A stretch of 5,070 nt of DNA from Geoglobus sp. (lineage in GTDB: Archaea; Halobacteriota; Archaeoglobi; Archaeoglobales; Archaeoglobaceae): the NCBI GenBank assembly GCA_015523645.1, contig WAJY01000035.1, positions 1 through 5,070 of the forward strand. Direction: 5' to 3'. The position numbers and the translations under genes are program-made. Each line of letters opens with the position of its first letter. Within the stretch, counting starts at the first letter, position 1. This document shows positions 1 to 5,070 of the stretch, piece by piece. The notes below the pieces were generated by a model, which made no database searches, was not told the origin of the DNA, and saw only the letters and a list, made by a program, of their open reading frames with translations.

Positions 1-14
1 GCAAATCTGACATT

Positions 15-788
15 TCATCCCTTTATATCCTGAGAGATCTGCTCTGCAACCTTCTTACCACTCAGAAGCATCCCTCCAAAAATCGGTCCCATTCTAGGGA
101 GCCCATGAACAGCAGAAACAGCCATGCCGGCAGCATAAAGACCTTCTGCAACCTTTCCGGTTTTTTCAACAACGAGCTTTTCACTCACCTCGCTGTAGGC
201 TGACTTCTCACCGTAAACAACTATATCAAGCTCAGGTATTTTTCTGCTTGCAACGCTTATTACCTCAGCATCATGACCGGTAGCATCAACAACAGCCTTG
301 CTCTCAACCATCAGAGGATCGACATGCAAGCCTGAAATCTGAACTGCACTCCACTGTATAAGAACCCCTGTAATCCTAAGTGGATCGGGTCTGAAGATAA
401 CATCATCAACCGTAACTCCAAGGAGGATTTTTGCTCCGCTCTCAACAGCATGGTATGAAAGCTTTGCGAGAAAGTCGGAAGTGTCAACTGCATACAAATT
501 GCTATCAATCTCCTTTATTTTCATTTCAAACTCCTCGGCTATTTCCCTTGCCTCTTCCTCAATAACTATCTTGTGGAAAAGCATTCCACCTCCGCCAATA
601 CCTCCGCCAAAGCTAAGTCTTCTCTCAAAAACAACAACATCAAGTCCTGAATTCCTCAGATAATATGCCGCCGTAAGTCCAGCAGGACCAGCGCCAACAA
701 CAACCACATCTGTCTCTGCTATCTCATCCCAATCCCTTGCGGCTTCCCTGACTATAATTCTGGTGATGTTCTTTTCAGTATATGCCAT
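15..788 (-). CDS. thi4: Thi4, archaeal sulfide-dependent thiamine thiazole synthase
   Basis: Thi4 makes the adenylated thiazole moiety of thiamine from NAD, glycine and a sulfur source in the cytoplasm. The 257-residue product has the family's usual length. The Rossmann dinucleotide-binding motif GAGPAG is at residues 32-37, followed by FERR at 54-57 and the glycine-rich [10 protein letters not shown] at 60-69. Conserved C-terminal blocks are DATGHDAEV (168-176) and [15 protein letters not shown] (232-246). The position aligned with the sulfur-donating Cys205 of yeast Thi4 is His155 in GLHVDP. This is the archaeal form known from Methanocaldococcus jannaschii, which uses free sulfide with iron and turns over catalytically instead of sacrificing its own cysteine. 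Such genes are often annotated as ribose 1,5-bisphosphate isomerase or ribulose-bisphosphate-related proteins, which should be disregarded. The ATG start is supported by a TATA/BRE pair about 26 bp upstream. The stop is TGA. The family call is firm; the sulfide mechanism is inferred from the His substitution. Confidence 0.95.
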   Translation of the reverse strand: MAYTEKNITRIIVREAARDWDEIAETDVVVVGAGPAGLTAAYYLRNSGLDVVVFERRLSFGGGIGGGGMLFHKIVIEEEAREIAEEFEMKIKEIDSNLYAVDTSDFLAKLSYHAVESGAKILLGVTVDDVIFRPDPLRITGVLIQWSAVQISGLHVDPLMVESKAVVDATGHDAEVISVASRKIPELDIVVYGEKSAYSEVSEKLVVEKTGKVAEGLYAAGMAVSAVHGLPRMGPIFGGMLLSGKKVAEQISQDIKG

Positions 789-796
789 GTTAAAGC

Positions 797-804
797 AGCT
801 AGCT
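797..804. promoter_or_regulatory. 8-bp palindrome AGCTAGCT, possible operator of thi4
   Basis: A perfect inverted repeat AGCTAGCT lies between the thi4 TATA box and its ATG, and it contains the exporter's TAG stop codon. A second overlapping palindrome, CTAGCTAG, covers 799-806. If thi4 transcription starts at or near the ATG, this site sits about 9-16 bp upstream of the start, where a bound repressor would block initiation. A palindrome this short can occur by chance, so the role is speculative. Confidence 0.2.
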
Positions 805-1407
805 AGAGTAATATAAAATTAGTGTTTTGAGGGATGTGTAGATGAAGTAGAAGCCGAAGGTTATTAAAATTATGGCTGAAATCAGGCTTAGGGTCTTCTC
901 AAAACCCCTCCTTTCTGAGAGCTTGTTTGAAAAAAAGGAAACAATGCCATACCACCCAAAATCGCATGACTCATGCAGAATCACAAAGGCGATGATTCCC
1001 AAAATTCCGAAATTCAGGGAAAGCAGAACGAGTGTAAATCCGATTGTGAGCCACCACACAATAAAATAGGGATTAAGCATGCTCATCAAAATACCTGAAA
1101 AAACTCCCTTAATTCTGTATTCTCCAGTTCCTTCTGCCTTAATTTCTCTGTAAGCCAGATAAAGCATGAGTATTCCACCAGCAAATGCTATAAAGCTCTT
1201 CTCTATACCCAATGCTGTAAGACTTCCGAAAAAATAGAGCATTGCGATTATTGGCATCTCTATGATTGCATGTCCTGCTGAGATTTCTATTCCCGCAAAC
1301 CTGTTTTTCTTCCCTTCTGCAAGTGTAACAGCCAGCAAGGGTCCCGGAGCCAGAACTCCGCTAAGAGAAACGGACACAACCGTTATCGCAAATAAGGCAA
1401 AGTCCAT
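799..1407 (-). CDS. LysE/RhtB-family membrane exporter
   Basis: This is a predicted secondary exporter of the LysE superfamily, whose members typically efflux amino acids or other small solutes across the cytoplasmic membrane. The 202-residue product is close to the family's usual length. It has about six hydrophobic segments, roughly at residues 5-28, 38-62, 70-88, 102-130, 132-157 and 172-198. Family hallmarks are the N-terminal APGP loop (20-23) in a [14 protein letters not shown] context, and [13 protein letters not shown] (111-123) in the middle. HESCDFGWY (145-153) resembles a motif I associate with archaeal members. The substrate cannot be read from the sequence. Its position directly upstream of thi4 (10 bp) might suggest a thiamine-related solute, but thi4 seems to have its own promoter, so the link is weak. 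The ATG start fits a TATA box about 25 bp upstream; no ribosome binding site is seen, suggesting a leaderless message. Confidence 0.85.
   Translation of the reverse strand: MDFALFAITVVSVSLSGVLAPGPLLAVTLAEGKKNRFAGIEISAGHAIIEMPIIAMLYFFGSLTALGIEKSFIAFAGGILMLYLAYREIKAEGTGEYRIKGVFSGILMSMLNPYFIVWWLTIGFTLVLLSLNFGILGIIAFVILHESCDFGWYGIVSFFSNKLSERRGFEKTLSLISAIILITFGFYFIYTSLKTLILYYSS
810..823 (-). promoter_or_regulatory. TATA/BRE promoter of thi4, inside the exporter gene
   Basis: On the minus strand ACTAAT (823-818) matches the archaeal BRE consensus RNWAAW at every position. It directly abuts TTTATATT (817-810), a good TATA box. The TATA centre is about 26 bp upstream of the thi4 ATG, so transcription would begin at or within a few bases of the start codon, giving a leaderless mRNA. 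No Shine-Dalgarno sequence is present before the ATG, which agrees with that. The promoter lies within the last codons of the upstream exporter gene. Confidence 0.65.
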
Positions 1408-1456
1408 GGGATTTGAACGTCAAAATTTAAATAAAACTTCCTGTTGGAATTGAATC
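1408..1456. promoter_or_regulatory. Compact divergent promoter with overlapping TATA boxes
   Basis: The only space between two divergent genes is 49 bp, with a single AT-rich core at about 1422-1436. On the plus strand TTTAAATA (1426-1433) matches the archaeal TATA consensus and is centred about 27 bp before the transporter ATG at 1457. On the minus strand TTTATTTA (1435-1428), preceded by GGAAGT (a 5 of 6 BRE match), is centred about 25 bp before the exporter ATG at 1407. The two boxes share the same bases, so both messages would be leaderless or nearly so, and only one direction could be bound by TBP at a time on a given DNA copy. Confidence 0.6.
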
Positions 1457-2155
1457 ATGCTTTCCAACGAGATACTGTGGTTCGTGCTTCTGCTTGTAAA
1501 CTTCACGGGAATAACACTGGCTTACAGATTTTTCGGGAAGGCAGGACTTTTTGTCTGGATTGGAATGGCTATAATCCTTGCAAACATTCAGGTTGCAAAA
1601 ATGATAAACTTCTTCGGATTGCTAACAGCGATGGGCAACATCATTTACGGCTCCACATTCCTTGCGACAGACATACTTACAGAAAAGTATGGGAAGGAGC
1701 ATGCAAAAAGGGGTGTCTTTGTTGGTTTCTTTGTCTTGATTGCCACAACAATTATAATGCAGATAACCCTTGCATTCACTCCAGCACCAGAAGACACACT
1801 GGATCCAGCACTGCAGCAAATATTCGGTTTCATGCCAGATGTGACAGTAGCAAGCCTAACAGCATACCTGCTATCCCAGCTTCACGATGTCTGGGCGTTC
1901 CACATGTGGAAGGAGAAGACAAAAGGGAGATTTCTTTGGCTGAGAAACAACGCCTCAACACTTGTCTCACAGCTTATCGACAACGCTACCTTCACCTTAC
2001 TTTTCTTTGTGGTCTTCAATCCTCAGATTCTCGCAGACATTGGATGGAGTGGAGTCTGGGAGATTTTCATCACATCCTATGCAATGAAATTCATAGTTGC
2101 AATTCTTGACACACCATTCATATATCTCGCAGTCAGAATGAGGGTTGAGGAATGA
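1457..2155 (+). CDS. Queuosine-precursor transporter family protein (YhhQ/COG1738, DUF165)
   Basis: This is a membrane transporter of the family that in bacteria (YhhQ) imports queuosine precursors such as preQ0 and preQ1. Archaea do not make queuosine but use preQ0 for archaeosine at position 15 of tRNA, so import of preQ0 or a related 7-deazaguanine is the likely role. The product has 232 residues. It shows about six hydrophobic segments (roughly 7-23, 31-50, 54-72, 86-108, 171-188 and 203-226). Family motifs are LANIQVAKMINFFGL (41-55), STFLATDILTEKYGKEHAKR (66-85), SLTAYLLSQLHDVWAFHMWK (133-152) and LWLRNNASTLVSQLIDNATF (160-179). It has no cysteines. The ATG at 1457 is the first in frame and lies about 27 bp after a consensus TATA box, with no ribosome binding site. 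The gene ends in TGA immediately before the convergent deaminase gene's last base. The family is firm; the exact substrate is inferred. Confidence 0.9.
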   Translation: MLSNEILWFVLLLVNFTGITLAYRFFGKAGLFVWIGMAIILANIQVAKMINFFGLLTAMGNIIYGSTFLATDILTEKYGKEHAKRGVFVGFFVLIATTIIMQITLAFTPAPEDTLDPALQQIFGFMPDVTVASLTAYLLSQLHDVWAFHMWKEKTKGRFLWLRNNASTLVSQLIDNATFTLLFFVVFNPQILADIGWSGVWEIFITSYAMKFIVAILDTPFIYLAVRMRVEE

Positions 2156-3421
2156 TCAGCTTGTGAACTTCTCTTTGAGCTTCTCAACCTTTCTCACCAC
2201 CTTTTCCTCATCTAGCGTTAGAATTACCCTATCCTCCATAACAATTTCTCCATTAACTATAAGCTGTTGAACCTCCTCTCCATTCGCAGAATAGACAATG
2301 CTGTATAGGGGATTGTAAACTGGATAGAATTGTGGGGATTTTGAAAGAATTGCTATATCAGCCAAAGAACCCTCTTCAAGCAAACCACCATTTAAACCGT
2401 ATGCTTTGTAGCCGTTGCATGTTGCCATATCCAGAATTTGACTTGCCTTAACAGAATCTGCACGATTGTACCTGATTTTCTGAAGGAGCGATGCAAACTT
2501 CATCTCCTCAAAAAAGTTGTAGCTGTTGTTGCTTGCGGTTCCATCTGTGCCAAGAGCCACGTTGATCCCAAGTTCAATCATCTCACCAACTCTCGGAATT
2601 CCAGAAACGAGCTTTAAATTGCTTACGGGATTGTAAACAACACTTGCACCGCTTTCCTTCAGTATCCCAAGCTCGTGATCATCCAACCATACACCATGGG
2701 CTATTACAACATCTCCATCAAGAAATCCGATATCTGACAAAAGTCTGATTGGAGAACTGCCATACTTTCTTTCAACCTCTTCAACCTCCCATTTTGTTTC
2801 CGAGACGTGGATGTGAATTTTCACTCCCATCTCCACCGCTTTCCTCTTCACAGTTCTCAAGAACTCTGGAGTGCATGTGTAGGGTGCATGTGGACCGAAT
2901 ATTGCCGAGATTCTTCCATCAAAAGACCCATTCCACCTTTCAATAAACCTCTTTCCTATCTCTATTTCCCTTCTCCCCCTCTCCTCATCCCCTCTATCTG
3001 CCATCCCGTAGCATAGAACTGCTCTCATTCCGCTTTCCCCTACAGCTCTAGCCACCTCATCCATGTGTATATATAGATCGGAAAAACATGCGATTCCGCT
3101 TTTCATCATCTCAATAATAGCCAGCATCGTCCCCCAGTAAACGTCCTCAGGCTCAATCTTTCTCTCAAGCCTCCAAACATTTCTCAGCCATGAATTGAGC
3201 TCCATATCCTCTGCAATTCCCCTCAACAATGTCATGGCTGCATGAGTGTGGGCATTGAAAAAAGCAGGAATGACTATCATATCACTGGCATCAAAAACAA
3301 CATCTCCCTTTAGCTCGATCTTCGAGATTCTGGTTATTCTACTGCCATCAACACCTATTGATGCCCTGACAAACTCGCCATTTATGTAGCATAGACCATT
3401 GTTTATGGCAATTGAATGCAT
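2156..3421 (-). CDS. dadD: MtaD/DadD-type amidohydrolase: 5'-deoxyadenosine / SAH / MTA deaminase
   Basis: This metal-dependent amidohydrolase probably deaminates 5'-modified adenosines (5'-deoxyadenosine, S-adenosylhomocysteine, methylthioadenosine) to the inosine forms. In archaea it serves recycling of SAM by-products. From the ATG at 3421 it has 421 residues, typical of the family. Metal and catalytic residues are all present: H58 and H60 (NAHTHAAMTLLRG), H178 (GPHAPYTC), H205 and E208 (HIHVSET), H242 (AHG) and D293 (GTDGTASNNS). YNPVSNLKL (263-271) is also diagnostic. From a remembered alignment with Thermotoga TM0936, one of two arginines that contact the homocysteine part (R148) appears kept as R150, while the other (R136) appears to be Tyr138; this may favour 5'-deoxyadenosine but is not decisive. 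A TTG at 3424 directly before the ATG could add one residue; no clear ribosome binding site decides. It lies 26 bp after the translin-like gene, probably in its operon, and abuts the convergent transporter gene with no spacer. Confidence 0.92.
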   Translation of the reverse strand: MHSIAINNGLCYINGEFVRASIGVDGSRITRISKIELKGDVVFDASDMIVIPAFFNAHTHAAMTLLRGIAEDMELNSWLRNVWRLERKIEPEDVYWGTMLAIIEMMKSGIACFSDLYIHMDEVARAVGESGMRAVLCYGMADRGDEERGRREIEIGKRFIERWNGSFDGRISAIFGPHAPYTCTPEFLRTVKRKAVEMGVKIHIHVSETKWEVEEVERKYGSSPIRLLSDIGFLDGDVVIAHGVWLDDHELGILKESGASVVYNPVSNLKLVSGIPRVGEMIELGINVALGTDGTASNNSYNFFEEMKFASLLQKIRYNRADSVKASQILDMATCNGYKAYGLNGGLLEEGSLADIAILSKSPQFYPVYNPLYSIVYSANGEEVQQLIVNGEIVMEDRVILTLDEEKVVRKVEKLKEKFTS

Positions 3422-3440
3422 CAAGCCATCTAGCAGTAAT

Positions 3441-3454
3441 GTATTGATTAAGTT
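3441..3454 (-). promoter_or_regulatory. Weak promoter-like element before the deaminase gene
   Basis: On the minus strand TTAATCAATAC (3451-3441) follows a short A-run and overlaps the TAA stop codon of the translin-like gene. Its centre lies about 25 bp before the deaminase ATG, the right place for a TATA box, though it matches the consensus poorly. The same 11 bases occur at an almost identical distance before taw1. It may give the deaminase some independent transcription, or it may simply be the end of the upstream gene. Confidence 0.25.
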
Positions 3455-4062
3455 TTTCTTGACGATGCTAATGCTATCAAGTAATCAGACTTTGTTCTCT
3501 CAATAACATTCCTCACAACATCTAGCTTGTGCTTGAGGTTTCCTGTAAGTTTGTCGTGATAGTCGAACTCAACAAGCCTGAAATACAGCTCCTCCATAAG
3601 CCTGATTATCTTCTCAACCCTCTCAATGTCATCTCCTCGAATCATGAGGGTAAGAACGTATCTTCTCAGCTCTCCTATGCAGTCTGCAAGTCCAGGCAGA
3701 ACAGCTTGAGGTATGCTCACAGGCAAATCATCAGGTAACCTAAGGTCTCTCACAGCATGGGTGAAAACGTAAGCTTCAACAAATTCCTGCATGGAGTCAT
3801 AAGCCAGATAAAATAGCTCTGGATGTGTTTCCCTGTAGCTCAAAACCTGATTCAGCAAATTCTCAGAATCCTGAAGAAAGTTCTGGGACTTCTGAATGTT
3901 GTTTGCGTGAATGTTCATTATTGCCTTTGAACTGCTTAGCCTCAGCTTTCTTGAAACCTGTATTATCTCCTCTCTAACTTTCTCCTTTTCATCCAGCTCT
4001 TTTTTCAAATCCTCAAAAAACCTATCCTTCAAGGAGAACCACCCTGCTAACTCTACTCTCAT
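3448..4062 (-). CDS. Translin/Trax-like RNA nuclease subunit (archaeal C3PO)
   Basis: The product belongs to the translin family. In eukaryotes translin and Trax form C3PO, an octameric endoribonuclease; an Archaeoglobus fulgidus Trax-like protein forms a comparable all-helical shell. The 204 residues are almost entirely helical. Residues 12-48 (ending RKLRLSSSKAIMNIH) match the family's first helix. Acidic residues in the places where Trax has its catalytic carboxylates are E93 and E96 (QEFVEAYVF, 92-100), E131 in GLADCIGELRRYVL (124-137) and D181 in the LKHKLDVVRNV helix. It is therefore predicted to be nuclease-active and not a translin-only RNA binder. The ATG at 4062 makes a 41-nt overlap with the end of taw1, with AGGA six bases upstream. 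A TTG at 4032 (residue 11) with an upstream AGGGTGGT is a serious alternative and would begin closer to the conserved helix. Either start implies translational coupling with taw1. The family is confident; the start and RNA target are not. Confidence 0.88.
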   Translation of the reverse strand: MRVELAGWFSLKDRFFEDLKKELDEKEKVREEIIQVSRKLRLSSSKAIMNIHANNIQKSQNFLQDSENLLNQVLSYRETHPELFYLAYDSMQEFVEAYVFTHAVRDLRLPDDLPVSIPQAVLPGLADCIGELRRYVLTLMIRGDDIERVEKIIRLMEELYFRLVEFDYHDKLTGNLKHKLDVVRNVIERTKSDYLIALASSRKT

Positions 4063-4891
4063 CTGAGATCCTGTAACCGGTGAGCTTGGCTAGTTCTTCA
4101 GCAAAATCCCTCACTTCTTCATGCTCAGGCATCGCGCTCCTTTCAAGCTTAAGCCTAGAATGACCGAGATGCATGTAGGCTTTTGCCTCAACAAAGTCAG
4201 GCTTGGCTTTTTTCACTATCCAAACAAATTTCTCTGGTTTCATGTTTATATCCCTCATCAACGTAAGCCTTATAACTCTCCTGCACTCCTTTTCGGAGAA
4301 AATCTCAATTGTTCTCTCAACCCTTTTCCAAAGCTTATTTCCCTGCAGTCTCTTGTGGCTCTCCTCATCCCATGCGGTAATGCTCAGGTAAAGCTGATAA
4401 GGTTCAACCCTTTCAATTGCCTCAGGATTTGTTCCATTTGTTACGAGAAAGGTTGTGAATCCGTTTCTGTTGTAAACATCTACAAGCTCCTCTATTCTTG
4501 GGTATATTGTTGGTTCACCTATCAGACTTATAGCAACCTGATTCGGATGATAAGCCTCCTTAAGCTTTTTTCTGTTCACTCCATCTGTTCCATGAAAACC
4601 GCTCAAAAGACGATGCTGAGCCTTAATCGATTCCTCAAATATGAATTCGGGATCATCCCATTCAAGGAAAGGAGGCATCAAATCGAGAGGACGCCAGCAA
4701 TGAACACATGAGAGGTTACAGATTAAGGCTGGAGACATCTGCAAGCATCTGTGACTTGAAATACCATAAAATTTTTGCTTGTAGCAGAATCCCTCATCCT
4801 TTAAAGACTTTTTCAGCCAAAGGCATGTTTTGACAGCTGAATGCCTGCCAACTATCTGGTATCCCTTCAGCTCGGATAGACTTTTGACCAT
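4022..4891 (-). CDS. taw1: Taw1, tRNA 4-demethylwyosine synthase (radical SAM)
   Basis: Taw1 (TYW1 in eukaryotes) condenses N1-methylguanosine at position 37 of tRNA-Phe with two carbons of pyruvate, forming the tricyclic 4-demethylwyosine core; it is cytoplasmic and stand-alone in archaea. The 289 residues contain the radical SAM CxxxCxxC motif at C58, C62 and C65 (CNLSCVHC). Three further cysteines at C23, C36 and C49, with exact 13-residue spacing, are the ligands of the second iron-sulfur cluster that distinguishes this family. The sequence SLIGEPTIYP (122-131) carries the GE motif of radical SAM enzymes, VTNGTNP (150-156) is a core strand, and KAYMHLGHSR (237-246) is a C-terminal family block. 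The archaeal form lacks the flavodoxin domain seen in yeast, as expected. ATG at 4891 is supported by a TATA/BRE pair about 27 bp upstream. It is the first gene of a probable operon with the overlapping translin-like gene and the deaminase, which could remove the 5'-deoxyadenosine that Taw1 releases. Confidence 0.96.
   Translation of the reverse strand: MVKSLSELKGYQIVGRHSAVKTCLWLKKSLKDEGFCYKQKFYGISSHRCLQMSPALICNLSCVHCWRPLDLMPPFLEWDDPEFIFEESIKAQHRLLSGFHGTDGVNRKKLKEAYHPNQVAISLIGEPTIYPRIEELVDVYNRNGFTTFLVTNGTNPEAIERVEPYQLYLSITAWDEESHKRLQGNKLWKRVERTIEIFSEKECRRVIRLTLMRDINMKPEKFVWIVKKAKPDFVEAKAYMHLGHSRLKLERSAMPEHEEVRDFAEELAKLTGYRISDESRVSRVVLLEG
4038..4045 (-). promoter_or_regulatory. Shine-Dalgarno-like AGGGTGGT inside the end of taw1
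   Basis: The minus strand reads AGGGTGGT, then five bases, then TTG at 4032-4030 in the translin-like frame. GGTGGT matches the archaeal anti-Shine-Dalgarno complement GGTGAT at five of six bases. This supports translation starting at the TTG, ten codons after the ATG at 4062, and would shorten the overlap with taw1 to 11 nt. Confidence 0.35.
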
Positions 4892-4914
4892 TCATCAACC
4901 CTAGAAGGTATTGA

Positions 4915-4928
4915 TTAAAATATTTTGC
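4915..4928 (-). promoter_or_regulatory. TATA/BRE promoter of the taw1 operon
   Basis: On the minus strand GCAAAA (4928-4923) matches the BRE consensus RNWAAW fully and abuts TATTTTAA (4922-4915), an acceptable TATA box. The box is centred about 27 bp before the taw1 ATG, so the message is probably leaderless or has a leader of only a few bases. It lies in the 50-bp gap after the upstream iron-sulfur protein gene, so taw1 need not depend on that gene for transcription. Confidence 0.55.
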
Positions 4929-4941
4929 TTGGAAGGGAATG

Positions 4942-5070
4942 TCAAAGGAACATTGAAGCAAAATCCAGAAGATCCATTATTTTGAAGTTTACTTCCACCT
5001 TCTCACTGGCAAATGTTAGCCTTTCCTTTACAGCCGGACAGCCTGTCAGCAGATAGTCTATATCCATGTC
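4942..5070 (-). CDS. C-terminal end of a CCG-domain iron-sulfur protein (HdrD/GlpC-like), partial
   Basis: Only the last 42 codons and a TGA stop are in the window; the rest lies beyond position 5070. The readable end runs DMDIDYLLTGCPAVKERL and finishes in VNFKIMDLLDFASMFL. It resembles the end of a CCG (cysteine-rich) domain as found in HdrB, HdrD, GlpC and lactate-oxidase iron-sulfur subunits, where a D.lvtgCPaC..nL stretch is followed by a DLLE-like strand. These domains bind a noncubane [4Fe-4S] cluster or act in electron transfer. Here the usual last cysteine of CPxC appears to be valine (CPAV). The frame is open to the window edge and in the same direction as taw1, 50 bp upstream of it. 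With so little sequence the family is probable, not certain, and no specific electron partner can be named. Confidence 0.65.
   Translation of the reverse strand, partial: DMDIDYLLTGCPAVKERLTFASEKVEVNFKIMDLLDFASMFL

Noticed and set aside
15..788. Ribose 1,5-bisphosphate isomerase or generic FAD oxidoreductase
   Set aside because: The GLHVDP, ATGHDAE and RMGPIFGGM blocks are those of Thi4; the isomerase label is a misannotation carried in archaeal genomes.
789..798. TPP riboswitch in front of thi4
   Set aside because: The gap is 10 bp and the predicted message is leaderless, so there is no room for the aptamer.
1444..2109. 221-codon plus-strand open frame overlapping the queuosine-precursor transporter
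   Set aside because: It is a different frame of the same stretch, with a Cys/His/Ser-rich composition and no recognisable motif, while the transporter frame has membrane segments, family motifs and a well-placed promoter.
2749..3016. Two short plus-strand frames opposite the deaminase gene
   Set aside because: Proline/serine-rich antisense translations of conserved deaminase codons, with no initiation signals.
4121..4711. 196-codon plus-strand open frame opposite taw1
   Set aside because: It is the antisense shadow of a firmly identified gene; it has no motif, promoter or ribosome binding site.
4892..4941. Possible small RNA or intrinsic terminator in the gap before taw1
   Set aside because: The 50 bases hold a TATA/BRE pair but no stem-loop or strong T-run that I can find.

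Overview
The window looks like chromosomal DNA from a euryarchaeon, most likely a thermophile of the Archaeoglobales type (Archaeoglobus, Geoglobus or Ferroglobus). This rests on gene content, not on a database match: a sulfide-type archaeal Thi4, a stand-alone archaeal Taw1 with three N-terminal cysteines, an archaeal translin/Trax-like protein, a CCG-domain iron-sulfur protein, and archaeal TATA/BRE boxes about 25-28 bp upstream of several start codons. Coding density is very high. No gene-free stretch exceeds 50 bp, and I see no RNA genes, mobile elements, CRISPR arrays or large repeats.

Left block, minus strand (15-1407): a LysE-family membrane exporter is followed by thi4, the thiazole synthase of thiamine biosynthesis. 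They are 10 bp apart, but thi4 appears to have its own TATA/BRE promoter inside the 3' end of the exporter gene. The 49-bp gap at 1408-1456 is a compact divergent promoter. It drives the exporter leftward and, rightward, a YhhQ/COG1738-type queuosine-precursor transporter (1457-2155), which in an archaeon would be expected to import preQ0 or a related deazaguanine for archaeosine tRNA modification.

Right block, minus strand (2156-4891): read in transcription order this is taw1 (4-demethylwyosine synthase, a radical SAM tRNA-modification enzyme), a translin/Trax-like RNA nuclease subunit whose start overlaps the end of taw1, and an amidohydrolase of the MtaD/DadD type (5'-deoxyadenosine / S-adenosylhomocysteine / methylthioadenosine deaminase). 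The deaminase ends exactly where the transporter gene ends, so the two convergent genes share no spacer. Upstream of taw1 is the 3' end of a CCG-domain (HdrD/GlpC-like) iron-sulfur protein running off the window.

As a system, the right block is coherent. Taw1 consumes SAM to build the tricyclic base of tRNA-Phe and releases 5'-deoxyadenosine. The deaminase can clear that product, and the Trax-like protein is an RNA-processing nuclease candidate. With the deazaguanine transporter next door, three or four neighbouring genes touch tRNA maturation or its by-products. This is the most interesting reading of the window, though the functional linkage is inference. No clearly undescribed system is evident.
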